This document shows, piece by piece, positions 28,321 through 37,208 of a DNA stretch of 64,000 nt (positions within the stretch are counted from its first letter, which is position 1; each line of letters begins with the position of its first letter). The stretch is from Yeosuana sp043876835 (GTDB lineage Bacteria; Bacteroidota; Bacteroidia; Flavobacteriales; Flavobacteriaceae). A program made the position numbers and the translations under genes. The stretch covers positions 124,001 to 188,000 of the forward strand of contig NZ_JBAWJZ010000002.1 of NCBI RefSeq assembly GCF_043876835.1, read 5' to 3'. Under the pieces are notes generated by a model. The model worked only from the letters and a program-made list of their open reading frames with translations, ran no database searches and was not told where the DNA came from.

Positions 28321-28983
28321 TTAAGAAGTTGCTTTTTTCTTATTTTGCTTCTTAATTTGTAAATTATTTTTATTCATGTTTTTATTCAAAACTTTTTCAT
28401 TTATCATTTTTCTATGTTGAATCATGTTTTTATACATTTCTCCATCCATGTTAATGCATTCTCCATCTTGAAGACGTAATTGAGCACGATCTCTTGTTTG
28501 ATAAGTTCCGTCTGGATTCACAACAGTTCCATTGTTTAGTCTTACTTGTTCAGTAACACGGTTTTGTGATTGGTTTTTTATTTGATAAGCATTGCCATCA
28601 ATAACCATTATTTGATATCTGTTTAAGTTACGTTCTTGAATTTGGTTTTGTGCTAATCCTTTGTTTTCTTGTTCAATTTTATAACGATATTGGTACTCAT
28701 TGCGATATTTTATGCCATCATTATCTAAACATTCACCATCTCTTAAGCGTAATCTTTCTTGATCTTTAGTTACGTAAGTTCCGTCAGGATTAACTATAGT
28801 TCCATCATCTAATACTATTTTGTCTTTTAACATAACTTGGTCTCGATCTCTAATTTGTAAAAGATCTCCATCAACCAACATGACTCTGTCTTGATCTTTA
28901 TCTCTATCTTGTATTTTGTCTTGTGCGTGTACTGTTGTAATTACTATAATTGCCAACACTAGTAATAGGGTTAATCTTTTCAT
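28321..28983 (-). CDS. Exported protein with two DUF6799-like repeats
   Basis: 220 aa. Signal peptide to about residue 20 (VHAQ). Two tandem units of about 65 residues share DGTIVNPDGTYVTKDQERL / NGTVVNPDGTYQTRDRAQL and LRLRDGECLDNDG / LRLQDGECINMDG. The N-terminal linker is almost all D, K, Q, R. This matches the DUF6799 pattern as I know it; function unknown. Driven by an FNR-type promoter (29013-29056). Confidence 0.78.
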   Translation of the reverse strand: MKRLTLLLVLAIIVITTVHAQDKIQDRDKDQDRVMLVDGDLLQIRDRDQVMLKDKIVLDDGTIVNPDGTYVTKDQERLRLRDGECLDNDGIKYRNEYQYRYKIEQENKGLAQNQIQERNLNRYQIMVIDGNAYQIKNQSQNRVTEQVRLNNGTVVNPDGTYQTRDRAQLRLQDGECINMDGEMYKNMIQHRKMINEKVLNKNMNKNNLQIKKQNKKKATS

Positions 28984-29012
28984 GATATTATTATTTTTTT
29001 ATTAATACTAGC

Positions 29013-29056
29013 TAAAAGTAATGTGAAGGTGTTTTTTTCAAAATGATTTCTATCAA
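29013..29056 (-). promoter_or_regulatory. FNR-type box and -7 element for the DUF6799-like gene
   Basis: Reverse strand: TTGATAGAAATCAT (29056-29043), 22 bp, TACTTTTA (29020-29013). Confidence 0.82.
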
Positions 29057-29188
29057 TTGAATTGTGTTTATAACAGACACTTTTAAATAAGAAGAATCTC
29101 CTTTTTTTATTTCTTCAGAAGTATTGTTTATGAGGATGTGAAAACTTCAAAAAATAAAATTTTAATTACGTTCAAAATAGTTTTTGTA

Positions 29189-29233
29189 TTGATGCAAATC
29201 ATTGTAAAACAATGATTTGTTTAGGTATTTTAT
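29189..29233 (+). promoter_or_regulatory. FNR-type box and -7 element for the lipoprotein gene 29252
   Basis: TTGATGCAAATCAT at 29189-29202, then 23 bp (one more than usual) to TATTTTAT at 29226-29233. A second inverted repeat, ATTGTAAAACAAT, overlaps the spacer. Confidence 0.65.
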
Positions 29234-29251
29234 GAACTTAAAATTCTTATC

Positions 29252-29656
29252 ATGAAAACAATAAGGTTAATTTTAGCAGTACTGTTATTTGGGTTATTTC
29301 TAAACTTTGAAAGTTGTGGACCAGTAATTGTTTCATCTGGTCCAAGTTATTCAACACCATCGTGGTTTTACCCTAATAGAGTTGTTAATTTAAGGTATGT
29401 GTATTTTCCAGATTATATGGTTTATTATGATTTAAGCTTGAGTAACTATATTTATTTTGAAAATGGTGTATGGCTAACAGTAAAAGTTTTGCCACCAAGA
29501 TTTAATGGCATAAATTTTAAACATGAAAGACGTATTAGGGTTAATAATTACTATGGTGATAATATTAGGGAATACCATAGAAATACAAATACTAATGTTA
29601 AAGGTAGAAGAACATCAAATGATGATGAACCCATAATGAACAGACTCAGAAATTAA
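29252..29656 (+). CDS. Small lipoprotein of unknown function
   Basis: 134 aa. Hydrophobic start and lipobox FESC (Cys22) predict a lipoprotein. The middle is rich in aromatic residues (YVYFPDYMVYYDLSLSNYIYF), ending in a basic, polar tail. No family recognised. The start follows an FNR-type promoter by 18 bp. It ends convergently, overlapping the site-2 protease gene by 4 bp. Confidence 0.7.
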   Translation: MKTIRLILAVLLFGLFLNFESCGPVIVSSGPSYSTPSWFYPNRVVNLRYVYFPDYMVYYDLSLSNYIYFENGVWLTVKVLPPRFNGINFKHERRIRVNNYYGDNIREYHRNTNTNVKGRRTSNDDEPIMNRLRN

Positions 29657-30738
29657 TAAAGTTTTGGTTGAAATAAAATGAACTCATTTAGATTAATGGC
29701 ATCAATGACTCCAATGAGTTTGCCATTTTCTAAAACTGGAAAAAACGAGTTTTTTTGACTATGAATTAATTGATATACCTTGTTAAGATCATCATCACTA
29801 TTGAAAGTTTTAAATGAAGTATTCATAACATCCCTTACCAAAGAGTTTTCGTTTTTTACGTTTTCCACGATATCTTGGTAATATAGTAATCCAATAACAG
29901 TATCATTTTCAGTAACAACAAAATTATTCTCTGTGCCCGAAATAATACTGTCCATAACGTCTTTAATTGTGTTTTCCGGATGAAAAGTTGTAAATTTTGT
30001 AATTAAGGCTTCTTTCACAGTATGTCCTTTAAGAAGTGCCAAATGATGTACCATCTGGTTTTCTCCATAAGCACCTAAAAATATGACAAGCGCTATAAAA
30101 ATGAGAAACGGATTATAGATTAGGCCAATAAGTAAAAATATGACAGCTATAAATTGCCCAATGGTTGAAGCAATTTGCGTTGCTTTAGCACGGTTTATTT
30201 TAATAGCTAATATCGCTCTCAAAATTCGTCCTCCATCCATTGGAAAAGCTGGAATTGTATTAAATACTACAAGTGCAATATTTACTATATATAAATAAAA
30301 CAAGAAATTCTGTACGGTAAAACTACTTAATGTTTCAAGGGCTTCCGTGAAATTTAAATGCATAAATTCCTTAACCGGAATTATAAAATAGAGTAGTAGC
30401 GCGATAATAACGTTAACCAAGGGACCAGCTAATGTTACTAACAGTTCTTGTTTTGGTGATTCCGGAATTTTTTCCATGGTAGCCATTCCACCAATGGGTA
30501 ATAAGGTAATTTTTTTAGTATTGATTCCAAAATGCTTAGCGGTTAATGCATGACCCAATTCGTGCAATATTACACATATAAAAACAGCTAAAACCAATGA
30601 AATATTGAACAGAATACTCTTTGTGTTTCCACCTTGTTTTATTTCACTTAATATTATCCATAGAATTAAAAAAATAAAAGTCCAATGGACTTTTATTTTA
30701 ATTCCAGAAACACTTCCTAAGTTAATGTTGGCTTTCAT
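29653..30738 (-). CDS. Site-2 protease (M50) with C-terminal CBS pair
   Basis: 361 aa intramembrane metalloprotease. Zinc motif HELGH at 59-63, second motif NTIPAFPMDGGR with the metal-binding Asp, five or six membrane helices, and two CBS motifs at about 240-355. It probably cleaves a membrane-bound regulator; the CBS part may sense nucleotides. The start overlaps the upstream gene's stop by 4 bp (co-translated). Confidence 0.92.
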   Translation of the reverse strand: MKANINLGSVSGIKIKVHWTFIFLILWIILSEIKQGGNTKSILFNISLVLAVFICVILHELGHALTAKHFGINTKKITLLPIGGMATMEKIPESPKQELLVTLAGPLVNVIIALLLYFIIPVKEFMHLNFTEALETLSSFTVQNFLFYLYIVNIALVVFNTIPAFPMDGGRILRAILAIKINRAKATQIASTIGQFIAVIFLLIGLIYNPFLIFIALVIFLGAYGENQMVHHLALLKGHTVKEALITKFTTFHPENTIKDVMDSIISGTENNFVVTENDTVIGLLYYQDIVENVKNENSLVRDVMNTSFKTFNSDDDLNKVYQLIHSQKNSFFPVLENGKLIGVIDAINLNEFILFQPKLY

Positions 30739-31364
30739 TGAAAATCACTTTCTTTATTAATTTTTTGAATTGTCCATTTTTTGTTTTCATCCATAACAGC
30801 GTAAAGGTTGTCTGAAATGCGTTTGGATGTAATTTTTGGAGGTGTTCGTAAATACTTTTTATCAAGATTAACATTAAAACCTTTAGGTGTTAAGTATTGA
30901 ATAACGTGCCCGTTGTTGTCAATAACTGCATCATAATATTTATAGTTTACAATATTTTTCCCTAAAACATCATTTCCTCCAAGCTCTTCTTTGATTAAGA
31001 CTAAAACAATGGCTTCATTGTCAACAAAATTTAAAGCATTTAAATATTGAGGCTCAATTACAGTTTTTCCAAAAATGTCTATATAGCCAAAATATGAAAT
31101 GCCGTCTTTTTCTTTCGAAATTAAACACCTATCATTTTTGAATATTGGATATTCGCCGTCATCATGATTAGTGGCAACTAAATCATTTCTAAAATTTATT
31201 ACAATATCACCATTGGTATTTATAAATGCCCATTGATGGTCTTTTTTAATAGCTGCAAGACCATCGTTATAAGAAGAAATGTAATTTATGTTTTCAATGG
31301 TTTGTGCAAAGGCAAAAGCTGACATTAAAAACAATATTGTAACTAGAATTATTTCTTTTTTCAT
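30735..31364 (-). CDS. Exported WG-repeat-like protein
   Basis: 209 aa from the ATG at 31364 (MKKEIILVT), with a signal peptide ending FAQ. The alternative start at 31388 lies at or before the predicted transcript start. Sequences DGLAAIKKDHQWAFINTNGDIV and GYIDIFGKTVIEPQYLNAL are WG-repeat units. Function unknown. It is the first gene of the operon with the site-2 protease and has an FNR-type promoter. Confidence 0.8.
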   Translation of the reverse strand: MKKEIILVTILFLMSAFAFAQTIENINYISSYNDGLAAIKKDHQWAFINTNGDIVINFRNDLVATNHDDGEYPIFKNDRCLISKEKDGISYFGYIDIFGKTVIEPQYLNALNFVDNEAIVLVLIKEELGGNDVLGKNIVNYKYYDAVIDNNGHVIQYLTPKGFNVNLDKKYLRTPPKITSKRISDNLYAVMDENKKWTIQKINKESDFQ

Positions 31365-31389
31365 GATAAAATATTTTAAATTACTCATT

Positions 31390-31433
31390 TAAAAGTATTA
31401 GGTTTTCTAGTTTTTCAAAATGATATTCATCAT
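31390..31433 (-). promoter_or_regulatory. FNR-type box and -7 element for the WG-repeat / site-2 protease operon
   Basis: Reverse strand: ATGATGAATATCAT (31433-31420), 22 bp, TACTTTTA (31397-31390). The predicted RNA start near 31383 decides the downstream start codon of the WG-repeat gene. Confidence 0.82.
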
Positions 31434-31445
31434 TACATCACAGTA

Positions 31446-31745
31446 TTATAGATACTGTTTAATAATTGAAATAATGTCATTTTTTTGTAGTACACCTGAT
31501 TGACGCCAAAGCAGATTTCCGTTTTTAAAAAGAATCATGGTAGGGACTCCTCTCACTTGGTATTTCCCAGCCAGTTCTTGGTTTTTATCAACGTCAATTT
31601 TTACAATTTTTATGGAATCATTAAGGTCGTGTTTTACTTGTTTTAAAATAGGGGCAAGCATTTTACAAGGTCCGCACCATTCTGCATGAAAATCAATCAA
31701 AACGGGCTTATTTGTATTAATAATAGTGCTAAAATTATTTTTCAT
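31446..31745 (-). CDS. Thioredoxin
   Basis: 99 aa, a complete thioredoxin fold with active site WCGPCK (Cys24, Cys27) and the cis-proline in VRGVPTMILF. It reduces disulfides in the cytosol and is a plausible electron donor for the peroxiredoxin (16172) and the class II ribonucleotide reductase (39262). It is 2 bp downstream of the TerB-like gene, in the same FNR-type operon. Confidence 0.95.
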   Translation of the reverse strand: MKNNFSTIINTNKPVLIDFHAEWCGPCKMLAPILKQVKHDLNDSIKIVKIDVDKNQELAGKYQVRGVPTMILFKNGNLLWRQSGVLQKNDIISIIKQYL

Positions 31746-31747
31746 TT

Positions 31748-32158
31748 TTAAATGTTTTTTAATTCCCTGTCTAAATTGGCAAGCATGATTAATTCTGATT
31801 TGTTAATTCCAGAAAATGCATTTGCTATGGCTCCAGCCGTTTTTAATATTAATTGCCTAACGTTTTCTGTAAACAAGTGCTTTTGTGCGTTTTTATAACT
31901 CACAAAATCTTCAAAACACGATTTTGCATTCAGTCTTTCCTGAATATTTAATAAGTCAAAAACAATTTCTATTTGATATGCTGCATCAGACCCAAAACCA
32001 TCTTCAATAGAATCCAATCCTAACCATTGTTTTTTTACTAATTCTTTTAGTTTATCAAATTCAACTTTTCTAACCTCATTGTCTGATGCAGCAATGGCAT
32101 AAAAAAGTTTACCAAGGTTTTGGTAAAATTTAAGTGTTAATGTTTTTCCGTTTCTCAT
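31748..32158 (-). CDS. Unknown helical protein, possibly TerB-like
   Basis: 136 aa, all helical. LFYAIAASDNEVRKVEFDKLKELVKK is like the first acidic motif of TerB-type domains, but the second is not clear. No membrane segment. Co-transcribed with thioredoxin from an FNR-type promoter (32166-32209). Confidence 0.65.
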   Translation of the reverse strand: MRNGKTLTLKFYQNLGKLFYAIAASDNEVRKVEFDKLKELVKKQWLGLDSIEDGFGSDAAYQIEIVFDLLNIQERLNAKSCFEDFVSYKNAQKHLFTENVRQLILKTAGAIANAFSGINKSELIMLANLDRELKNI

Positions 32159-32165
32159 AACAAAA

Positions 32166-32209
32166 TAAATTTAATCAATTGCTTAGTAAGGTATTATGAT
32201 AAATATCAA
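32166..32209 (-). promoter_or_regulatory. FNR-type box and -7 element for the TerB-like / thioredoxin operon
   Basis: Reverse strand: TTGATATTTATCAT (32209-32196), 22 bp, TAAATTTA (32173-32166). The other direction has no good -7 element, so the kinase gene at 32314 does not seem to use this box. Confidence 0.8.
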
Positions 32210-32313
32210 AATGAATAAAATAAAATAATCCAATTTTTTTGCGATTTTTTTCGTAAATTGTAGGATACCATCCAATAATAACATTAATAGTCCTTTTTTT
32301 AATAGAAAAATTA

Positions 32314-34194
32314 ATGTTTAGGCAGATAGACCAGATATCCAGTATTTTATTAGAAGCCATTACAGAGGCGGTTATTATTGTTGATAATCATCAAAAAATA
32401 ATGGAAGTGAACAACTCTGCCGTGGATATGTTTGGACATTCAAAGGATGACATAATAGGCAGAGATTTCAATATTTTACTTCCTTCAAATTATCATAAAG
32501 ATCACACTGATTTCTTCAACGAATTTTTAAAAGATTCAACCAGGAAAAGAATGAGTGAATCAAAAGATATTTATGGTTTAAAAAAAGACGGGGATATTAT
32601 TGAATTAGATATTGAACTAATACCATTTTCTATATATAGCAGAACCTATGTGATGGCATTAATTAAAGATATTTCAAGTCAAATTGAGATTGAAAGAAAT
32701 TTAATGATTAAAAGCCGGGCTTTAGAATCTGCAACTAATGGTATTGTAATTACCGATGCTTTAAAACTCGATAACCCAATAATTTATTTTAATGCCGCAT
32801 TTCAAAATATAACAGGCTACAGTAGCGAAGAAATTCTAAATCATAATTGCAGGTTTTTGTATGATAATGACTTAGATCAAGAACCGCTTAACAAACTTAA
32901 AGAAGCCATAAAAGAAGGGGAAAGCTGTAGAGCTCTGTTGCGCAATTACAAAAAGGATGGCACACTATTTTGGAATAATTTATTTGTTATGCCTATTAAG
33001 GATAATGAAGGCCTGCTAACAAATTTTATAGGAATTCATCAAGATATTACTGATAGGATTAATGAAGAACAAACGCTTCAACATTTTGCAACGATATTTG
33101 ATGAATCTTTAAATGAAATTCATGTTTTTGACGCAAAAACCTTAAAGTTTATAAATGTTAATTATGGTGGCCAAAAAAATATTGGATACACAATGGATGA
33201 GTTATCCAATATGACGCCTCTAGATATTTTGCCATATTTAGATGAAGCAGGGTTTAATGAAATTGTTAATGTATTATTTGAAAGGAATGTAGAAAAAATT
33301 GAAATTGAATCTGTTCATAGAAGAAAAGATGGTTCAACATATCCTGTAGAAACCCATTTGCAATTATCAAAAATAGGAGATAGAGAAGTTTTTGTTGCTA
33401 TTATATTAGACATCACCGAACGAAAAAATTATACTAAAAAACTTGAAAATAAAGTTGATGAAAGAACAAAACAATTAAAAGTCGCTCTACGAAAAGAAAT
33501 AGAACTTAATGAATTAAAAACAAAGTTTTTGTCACTATTGTCTCATGAATTTAAAACCCCTTTAAGTGCTATTTTAACTTCTGCATTATTGCTAAGCAGA
33601 TACCAATTAACCGAACAACAAGAAAACAGAAATAAGCATATAAGAACCATAATAGATAAAGCTAAATTATTGAATAATATCTTAACTGGTTTTTTATCTA
33701 TTGAAAGATTTGAAGCAGGAAATATAAGTTATCAATTCAGTAATTTTAAAATTAGTGGAATTGTTAATAATGTTATTTATAATGCTAAAATGCTCTTAAA
33801 AGATGGCCAACAAATAAAATACAGAGAGAATATTGATGATTTGTCATTATATCAAGATGAAAAAATTGTTGAATTGATACTCACTAATTTAATACATAAT
33901 GCCATTAAATATTCTCCTGAGAATTCATCTATTTATGTTGATATAGAACAGAATGAAGAGCAAACAATAATAAAGATTACCGATACTGGAATTGGTATTC
34001 CAGAGAAAGATCAAAGAAATATTTTCGACCTCTATTTTAGAGCTGAAAATGTTATTAATACAGAAGGAACGGGGATTGGCCTTAACATTGTAAAGAACCA
34101 TTTAGACTCGTTAAACGGATCTATAAGTTTTGAAAGTAAAGAGCACCTTGGAACAACCTTTACAGTTTCTATACCAAATACAGCTAAATCATGA
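32314..34194 (+). CDS. Histidine kinase with FixL-like haem PAS, LOV-like PAS and a third PAS domain
   Basis: 626 aa, no membrane helix. PAS1 (about 12-122) resembles the FixL haem domain: GRDFNILLP then SNYHKDHTDFF, with His64 at the FixL proximal-haem position; the FixL distal Arg is a Lys here. PAS2 (about 135-248) has the LOV signature NCRFL with candidate flavin-adduct Cys179, then NYKKDGTLFWNN; the usual later Gln is His. PAS3 covers about 256-370. Next come a coiled coil, HisKA with His411 (LSHEFKTPLS), and ATPase boxes Asn529, DTGIG and GTGIGL. It probably phosphorylates the regulator encoded next, with a 4-bp overlap. Haem and flavin binding are inferred, not shown. Confidence 0.9.
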   Translation: MFRQIDQISSILLEAITEAVIIVDNHQKIMEVNNSAVDMFGHSKDDIIGRDFNILLPSNYHKDHTDFFNEFLKDSTRKRMSESKDIYGLKKDGDIIELDIELIPFSIYSRTYVMALIKDISSQIEIERNLMIKSRALESATNGIVITDALKLDNPIIYFNAAFQNITGYSSEEILNHNCRFLYDNDLDQEPLNKLKEAIKEGESCRALLRNYKKDGTLFWNNLFVMPIKDNEGLLTNFIGIHQDITDRINEEQTLQHFATIFDESLNEIHVFDAKTLKFINVNYGGQKNIGYTMDELSNMTPLDILPYLDEAGFNEIVNVLFERNVEKIEIESVHRRKDGSTYPVETHLQLSKIGDREVFVAIILDITERKNYTKKLENKVDERTKQLKVALRKEIELNELKTKFLSLLSHEFKTPLSAILTSALLLSRYQLTEQQENRNKHIRTIIDKAKLLNNILTGFLSIERFEAGNISYQFSNFKISGIVNNVIYNAKMLLKDGQQIKYRENIDDLSLYQDEKIVELILTNLIHNAIKYSPENSSIYVDIEQNEEQTIIKITDTGIGIPEKDQRNIFDLYFRAENVINTEGTGIGLNIVKNHLDSLNGSISFESKEHLGTTFTVSIPNTAKS

Positions 34195-35246
34195 AAACCG
34201 TTTTAGTCATAGAAGATGATAAAGCTTTAAGGGAAAATACGGCCGAGATTTTAGAACTATCTAATTATAAGGTTATAACCGCTTCAAACGGAATAAAAGG
34301 CCTTAAAATGGCAGAAAAATTCTTGCCAGATATTATTGTTTGTGATATTGTGATGCCCGAACTAGACGGTTATGGAGTGTTTAAAAATTTTTCTGAAAAA
34401 AAAATAAAGAAATATATCCCTTTTATTTTCCTATCTGTAAAAGGCGAAAATGCTGATATAAGAAAAGGCATGAATTTGGGTGCAGATGATTATGTAACCA
34501 AGCCATTTACTGATGAAGATATTTTAAGCGTTATTGAAAGTCGTTTAAATAAAGTGTCAAGGTTGCACAATTTTGAAATGAAAAAGAATGACTTAACTGA
34601 AGTAAATAATGAGAATGAAATAAAAACACTTAATGATTTAAAAAACTTTTTTGATGACAATGGAGTTCTGTTTGAATTTGATAAGGACGAAATTATTTAT
34701 AGGGAAGGCGATCACTCTAATTATATTTATTTAATTGGTGAAGGTGCTGTAAAATGTTATCAAATTGATGAGCAAGGTAAAGAATTGGTTACCGCATTAT
34801 ACAGAGAAGACGATCTGTTTGGCTATACGTCATTTACTAATAATATACCACATAAAGAAACAGCGGCAGCTATTGAAGACATTAAGTTATATGGTATATC
34901 AATTATAGAGTTTAAAAACATACTTGAAAACAATCATAAATTAGTTTTAGAGCTCATTGAACTTTTGGCCGATAATTTATCCAATCTAAAAGAACAATTA
35001 TTAGAAATGGCCTACAGTTCTGTAAATAAAAAAACTGCTGCCACCATTTTAAAATTTGCTGAAAAAATTAATCATAGACCAGGAGATTCAATAAAGGTTT
35101 CTAGAAGTGATTTAGCAAGTGTTGCAGGTATTGCATCAGAAACATTTGTGAGGGCTCTTACATTACTTAAAAATGAAGGTATTGTTCAGGCAGATGGCAA
35201 AAATTTTAAAGTCATAGATTTAGAAAAGCTAAGAAAAATCAAGTAA
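34191..35246 (+). CDS. Response regulator fused to a CRP/FNR-type transcription factor
   Basis: 351 aa. The receiver domain (1-122) has acidic D9/D10, phospho-acceptor Asp52, Ser82 and Lys104. A linker leads to a cyclic-nucleotide-type beta barrel (about 155-245: EIIYREGDHSNYIYLIGEGAVK), a dimer helix, and a CRP-type HTH (about 304-325) with recognition helix SETFVRAL. Its E-T-x-x-R spacing (Glu317, Arg321) matches FNR/FixK proteins that read TTGAT. No N-terminal cysteine cluster, so oxygen sensing should come from the kinase. It is the best candidate to bind the 17 TTGATnnnnATCAA boxes in this window. Confidence 0.92.
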   Translation: MKTVLVIEDDKALRENTAEILELSNYKVITASNGIKGLKMAEKFLPDIIVCDIVMPELDGYGVFKNFSEKKIKKYIPFIFLSVKGENADIRKGMNLGADDYVTKPFTDEDILSVIESRLNKVSRLHNFEMKKNDLTEVNNENEIKTLNDLKNFFDDNGVLFEFDKDEIIYREGDHSNYIYLIGEGAVKCYQIDEQGKELVTALYREDDLFGYTSFTNNIPHKETAAAIEDIKLYGISIIEFKNILENNHKLVLELIELLADNLSNLKEQLLEMAYSSVNKKTAATILKFAEKINHRPGDSIKVSRSDLASVAGIASETFVRALTLLKNEGIVQADGKNFKVIDLEKLRKIK

Positions 35247-35301
35247 ATCTATTCATTCTACTTAACGACTTTCATTTTAGAGCAAAGTGAAGATCATTGA
35301 A

Positions 35302-35345
35302 ATGAGTAATATCATTTCGAACTCGACATCATACATTTAAATTTA
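35302..35345 (+). promoter_or_regulatory. FNR-type box and -7 element for the first USP gene
   Basis: ATGAGTAATATCAT at 35302-35315 (one mismatch in the left arm), 22 bp, TAAATTTA at 35338-35345. Confidence 0.78.
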
Positions 35346-35366
35346 TAACAATAAAGATGTTTTACC

Positions 35367-36209
35367 ATGAAAAATATATTATTACCAACAGATTTTTCAG
35401 AAAATTCTTGGAATGCCATACAATATGCCATTCATTTTTTTGATACAAAAGCATGTAACTTTCATATATTACATGTTGATAGGTTAAGTTATTTAGTAAC
35501 TGGCGATATACCATACGCAGCAACTGATAGCGTAGTTGAAGAGGTTTATACCAAACCTGCTAAAATTAAATTAAGACAAACTTTAAAGCATATTTCTGAG
35601 CAGTTTCCGCATCATGGAAAGCATCGATTTTACACATATACAGATTATAACTTTTTTACAGATTCTGTAAAAAAAATGGTAGACGAAAAAAATATTGATT
35701 GTATTGTAATGGGAACCAAAGGAGCTTCCGGATTAAATAAATACATTATAGGTTCCAGCGCTAGTGATGTTATTACCAGAATTAATTGTACCACATTGGC
35801 AATTCCCGAAAATGCTAAATTTATTAAGCCTAAAGAAATAGCTTTTCCAACAGACTTTTTAATGCATTATGACGAAAAGATACTTCAGTTTATAAAAGGA
35901 GTCTTAAAAAAGTTCAATGTATCATTAAAAATTCTCCATATAGGAAAAAAAGAAACCGAATTAACAGAAGAACAAAATAAAAACAAAAAATCATTAGCAG
36001 ATTATTTCAACAATGTCGATCACGAATTTCATTTTTTAACAAATAAAAACATAGAAGATGGAATACAATGTTTTATTGAGAGCAGAAATATAAACATGCT
36101 TTTTTTAGTGGCTAAAAACTTAAACTATTTTCAACACATACTTTTTCATTCAAAAGTTGAAGATTTAAGTTATCATTTAGAAATACCATTTTTTGTTTTA
36201 CATGAATAA
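35367..36209 (+). CDS. Universal stress protein, tandem two-domain (1 of 5)
   Basis: 280 aa. The first UspA domain (about 1-148) starts ILLPTDFSENSWNAI and has the ATP-binding glycine motif GTKG-x9-GS. The second (about 150-280) starts IAFPTDF but lacks the glycine motif near its end, so only one nucleotide site is likely. Driven by an FNR-type promoter and followed 12 bp later by a membrane-protein gene. Confidence 0.92.
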   Translation: MKNILLPTDFSENSWNAIQYAIHFFDTKACNFHILHVDRLSYLVTGDIPYAATDSVVEEVYTKPAKIKLRQTLKHISEQFPHHGKHRFYTYTDYNFFTDSVKKMVDEKNIDCIVMGTKGASGLNKYIIGSSASDVITRINCTTLAIPENAKFIKPKEIAFPTDFLMHYDEKILQFIKGVLKKFNVSLKILHIGKKETELTEEQNKNKKSLADYFNNVDHEFHFLTNKNIEDGIQCFIESRNINMLFLVAKNLNYFQHILFHSKVEDLSYHLEIPFFVLHE

Positions 36210-36221
36210 AAAGAGAGCGTT

Positions 36222-36608
36222 ATGGACAATTCAATTTTTTTAGCTAAGCTTTGGGGATGGTATCTTATTATTTTCTTTTTAATACTAAGCTTTAACCCAA
36301 AAAGAATAAAGCAGATTTTTTCAGATTTACATGATGAAAAATTTCTAATAATTACTGCATTTATAGCAATAATTGTAGGGTTGATTAATATATTGTTTCA
36401 TAATATCTGGGAACCTAGCTGGAAACTTATTATTACCATGATTGGTTGGATATCACTTTTTTTAGGATTGGCATTATTTATATTTCCTAATCGTGCTATT
36501 CCAAATCTAGAACTTATTAACATAAAATTTGTTCAGGTTATCTATATGCTTTTGTTCTTTATAGGAGTATTTTTATTAAACAACGTTTATGAAATTATCC
36601 CAATATAA
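36222..36608 (+). CDS. Small membrane protein of unknown function
   Basis: 128 aa with four predicted membrane helices (about 9-26, 40-60, 70-88, 102-122). No family recognised. Conserved-looking loop residues are few (NPKRIKQIF; HNIWEPSWK). It lies 12 bp after a USP gene in the same direction, so it is part of the FNR-type-controlled unit. Confidence 0.75.
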   Translation: MDNSIFLAKLWGWYLIIFFLILSFNPKRIKQIFSDLHDEKFLIITAFIAIIVGLINILFHNIWEPSWKLIITMIGWISLFLGLALFIFPNRAIPNLELINIKFVQVIYMLLFFIGVFLLNNVYEIIPI

Positions 36609-36619
36609 AATTTATCAAA

Positions 36620-36663
36620 TTGATAAATATCAGTGTGAAACCACGGTTCATGGTTTATCTTAG
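36620..36663 (+). promoter_or_regulatory. FNR-type promoter in front of a non-coding region
   Basis: TTGATAAATATCAG at 36620-36633, 22 bp, TATCTTAG at 36656-36663. There is no ORF downstream in this direction before 39262. The transcript would start near 36670 and cross the three hairpin repeats. Confidence 0.75.
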
Positions 36664-36846
36664 CAACTAATAAATTATACGTTCTTTCGCTTAGTTGGTT
36701 AAAATTACAATAGAGTTTAATGCTATTATTTAGTTAGATGGAATTGAATTAATTTCTGGAATAATTAAATTGACAGGTTTCAATGTTATTGAATGAATAT
36801 TAATTTCTTAAATAAGAAACTGAATAATATAATTGATCTCTAAAAG

Positions 36847-36874
36847 GAAACAGGAAGTTTAGGCTTCCTGTTTC
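36847..36874 (+). repeat. Hairpin repeat 1
   Basis: GAAACAGGAAG, loop TTTAGG, CTTCCTGTTTC, then TTAAAA. Identical stem in copies 2 and 3. Confidence 0.95.
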
Positions 36875-37026
36875 TTAAAAGAATAGGTTCTGTTGTTGCA
36901 AGATGATGGGACCGAAACAAAGTGTTTAAAGCTATTGTGTAACCTGAAAACCCAGATGTATTTCTTAGAAATGAGAGTATGTTGTAGAAAACCAAAAGTT
37001 ATATTGATGAAATTAAGCGCTTTGGT

Positions 37027-37054
37027 GAAACAGGAAGTTTAGGCTTCCTGTTTC
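37027..37054 (+). repeat. Hairpin repeat 2
   Basis: Same 28-nt hairpin, exactly 180 bp after copy 1. Confidence 0.95.
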
Positions 37055-37208
37055 TTAAAAATATAACTAGAGATTTCATTGTAAAATGCATAATCTAGTT
37101 TAGAGGCGTTTGAAGCTATTTTTTAACTGAAGATTTAATGCAACTTTAGAAGTAAGGCCAAATTAATGATTAGAAAAGGTTAATGAATAAAATCAAATGT
37201 TTTGAGGG

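Noticed and set aside
32210..32313. The box at 32196 as promoter of the kinase gene
   Set aside because: In the forward direction the place of the -7 element reads AATTTTTT; no convincing element is present.
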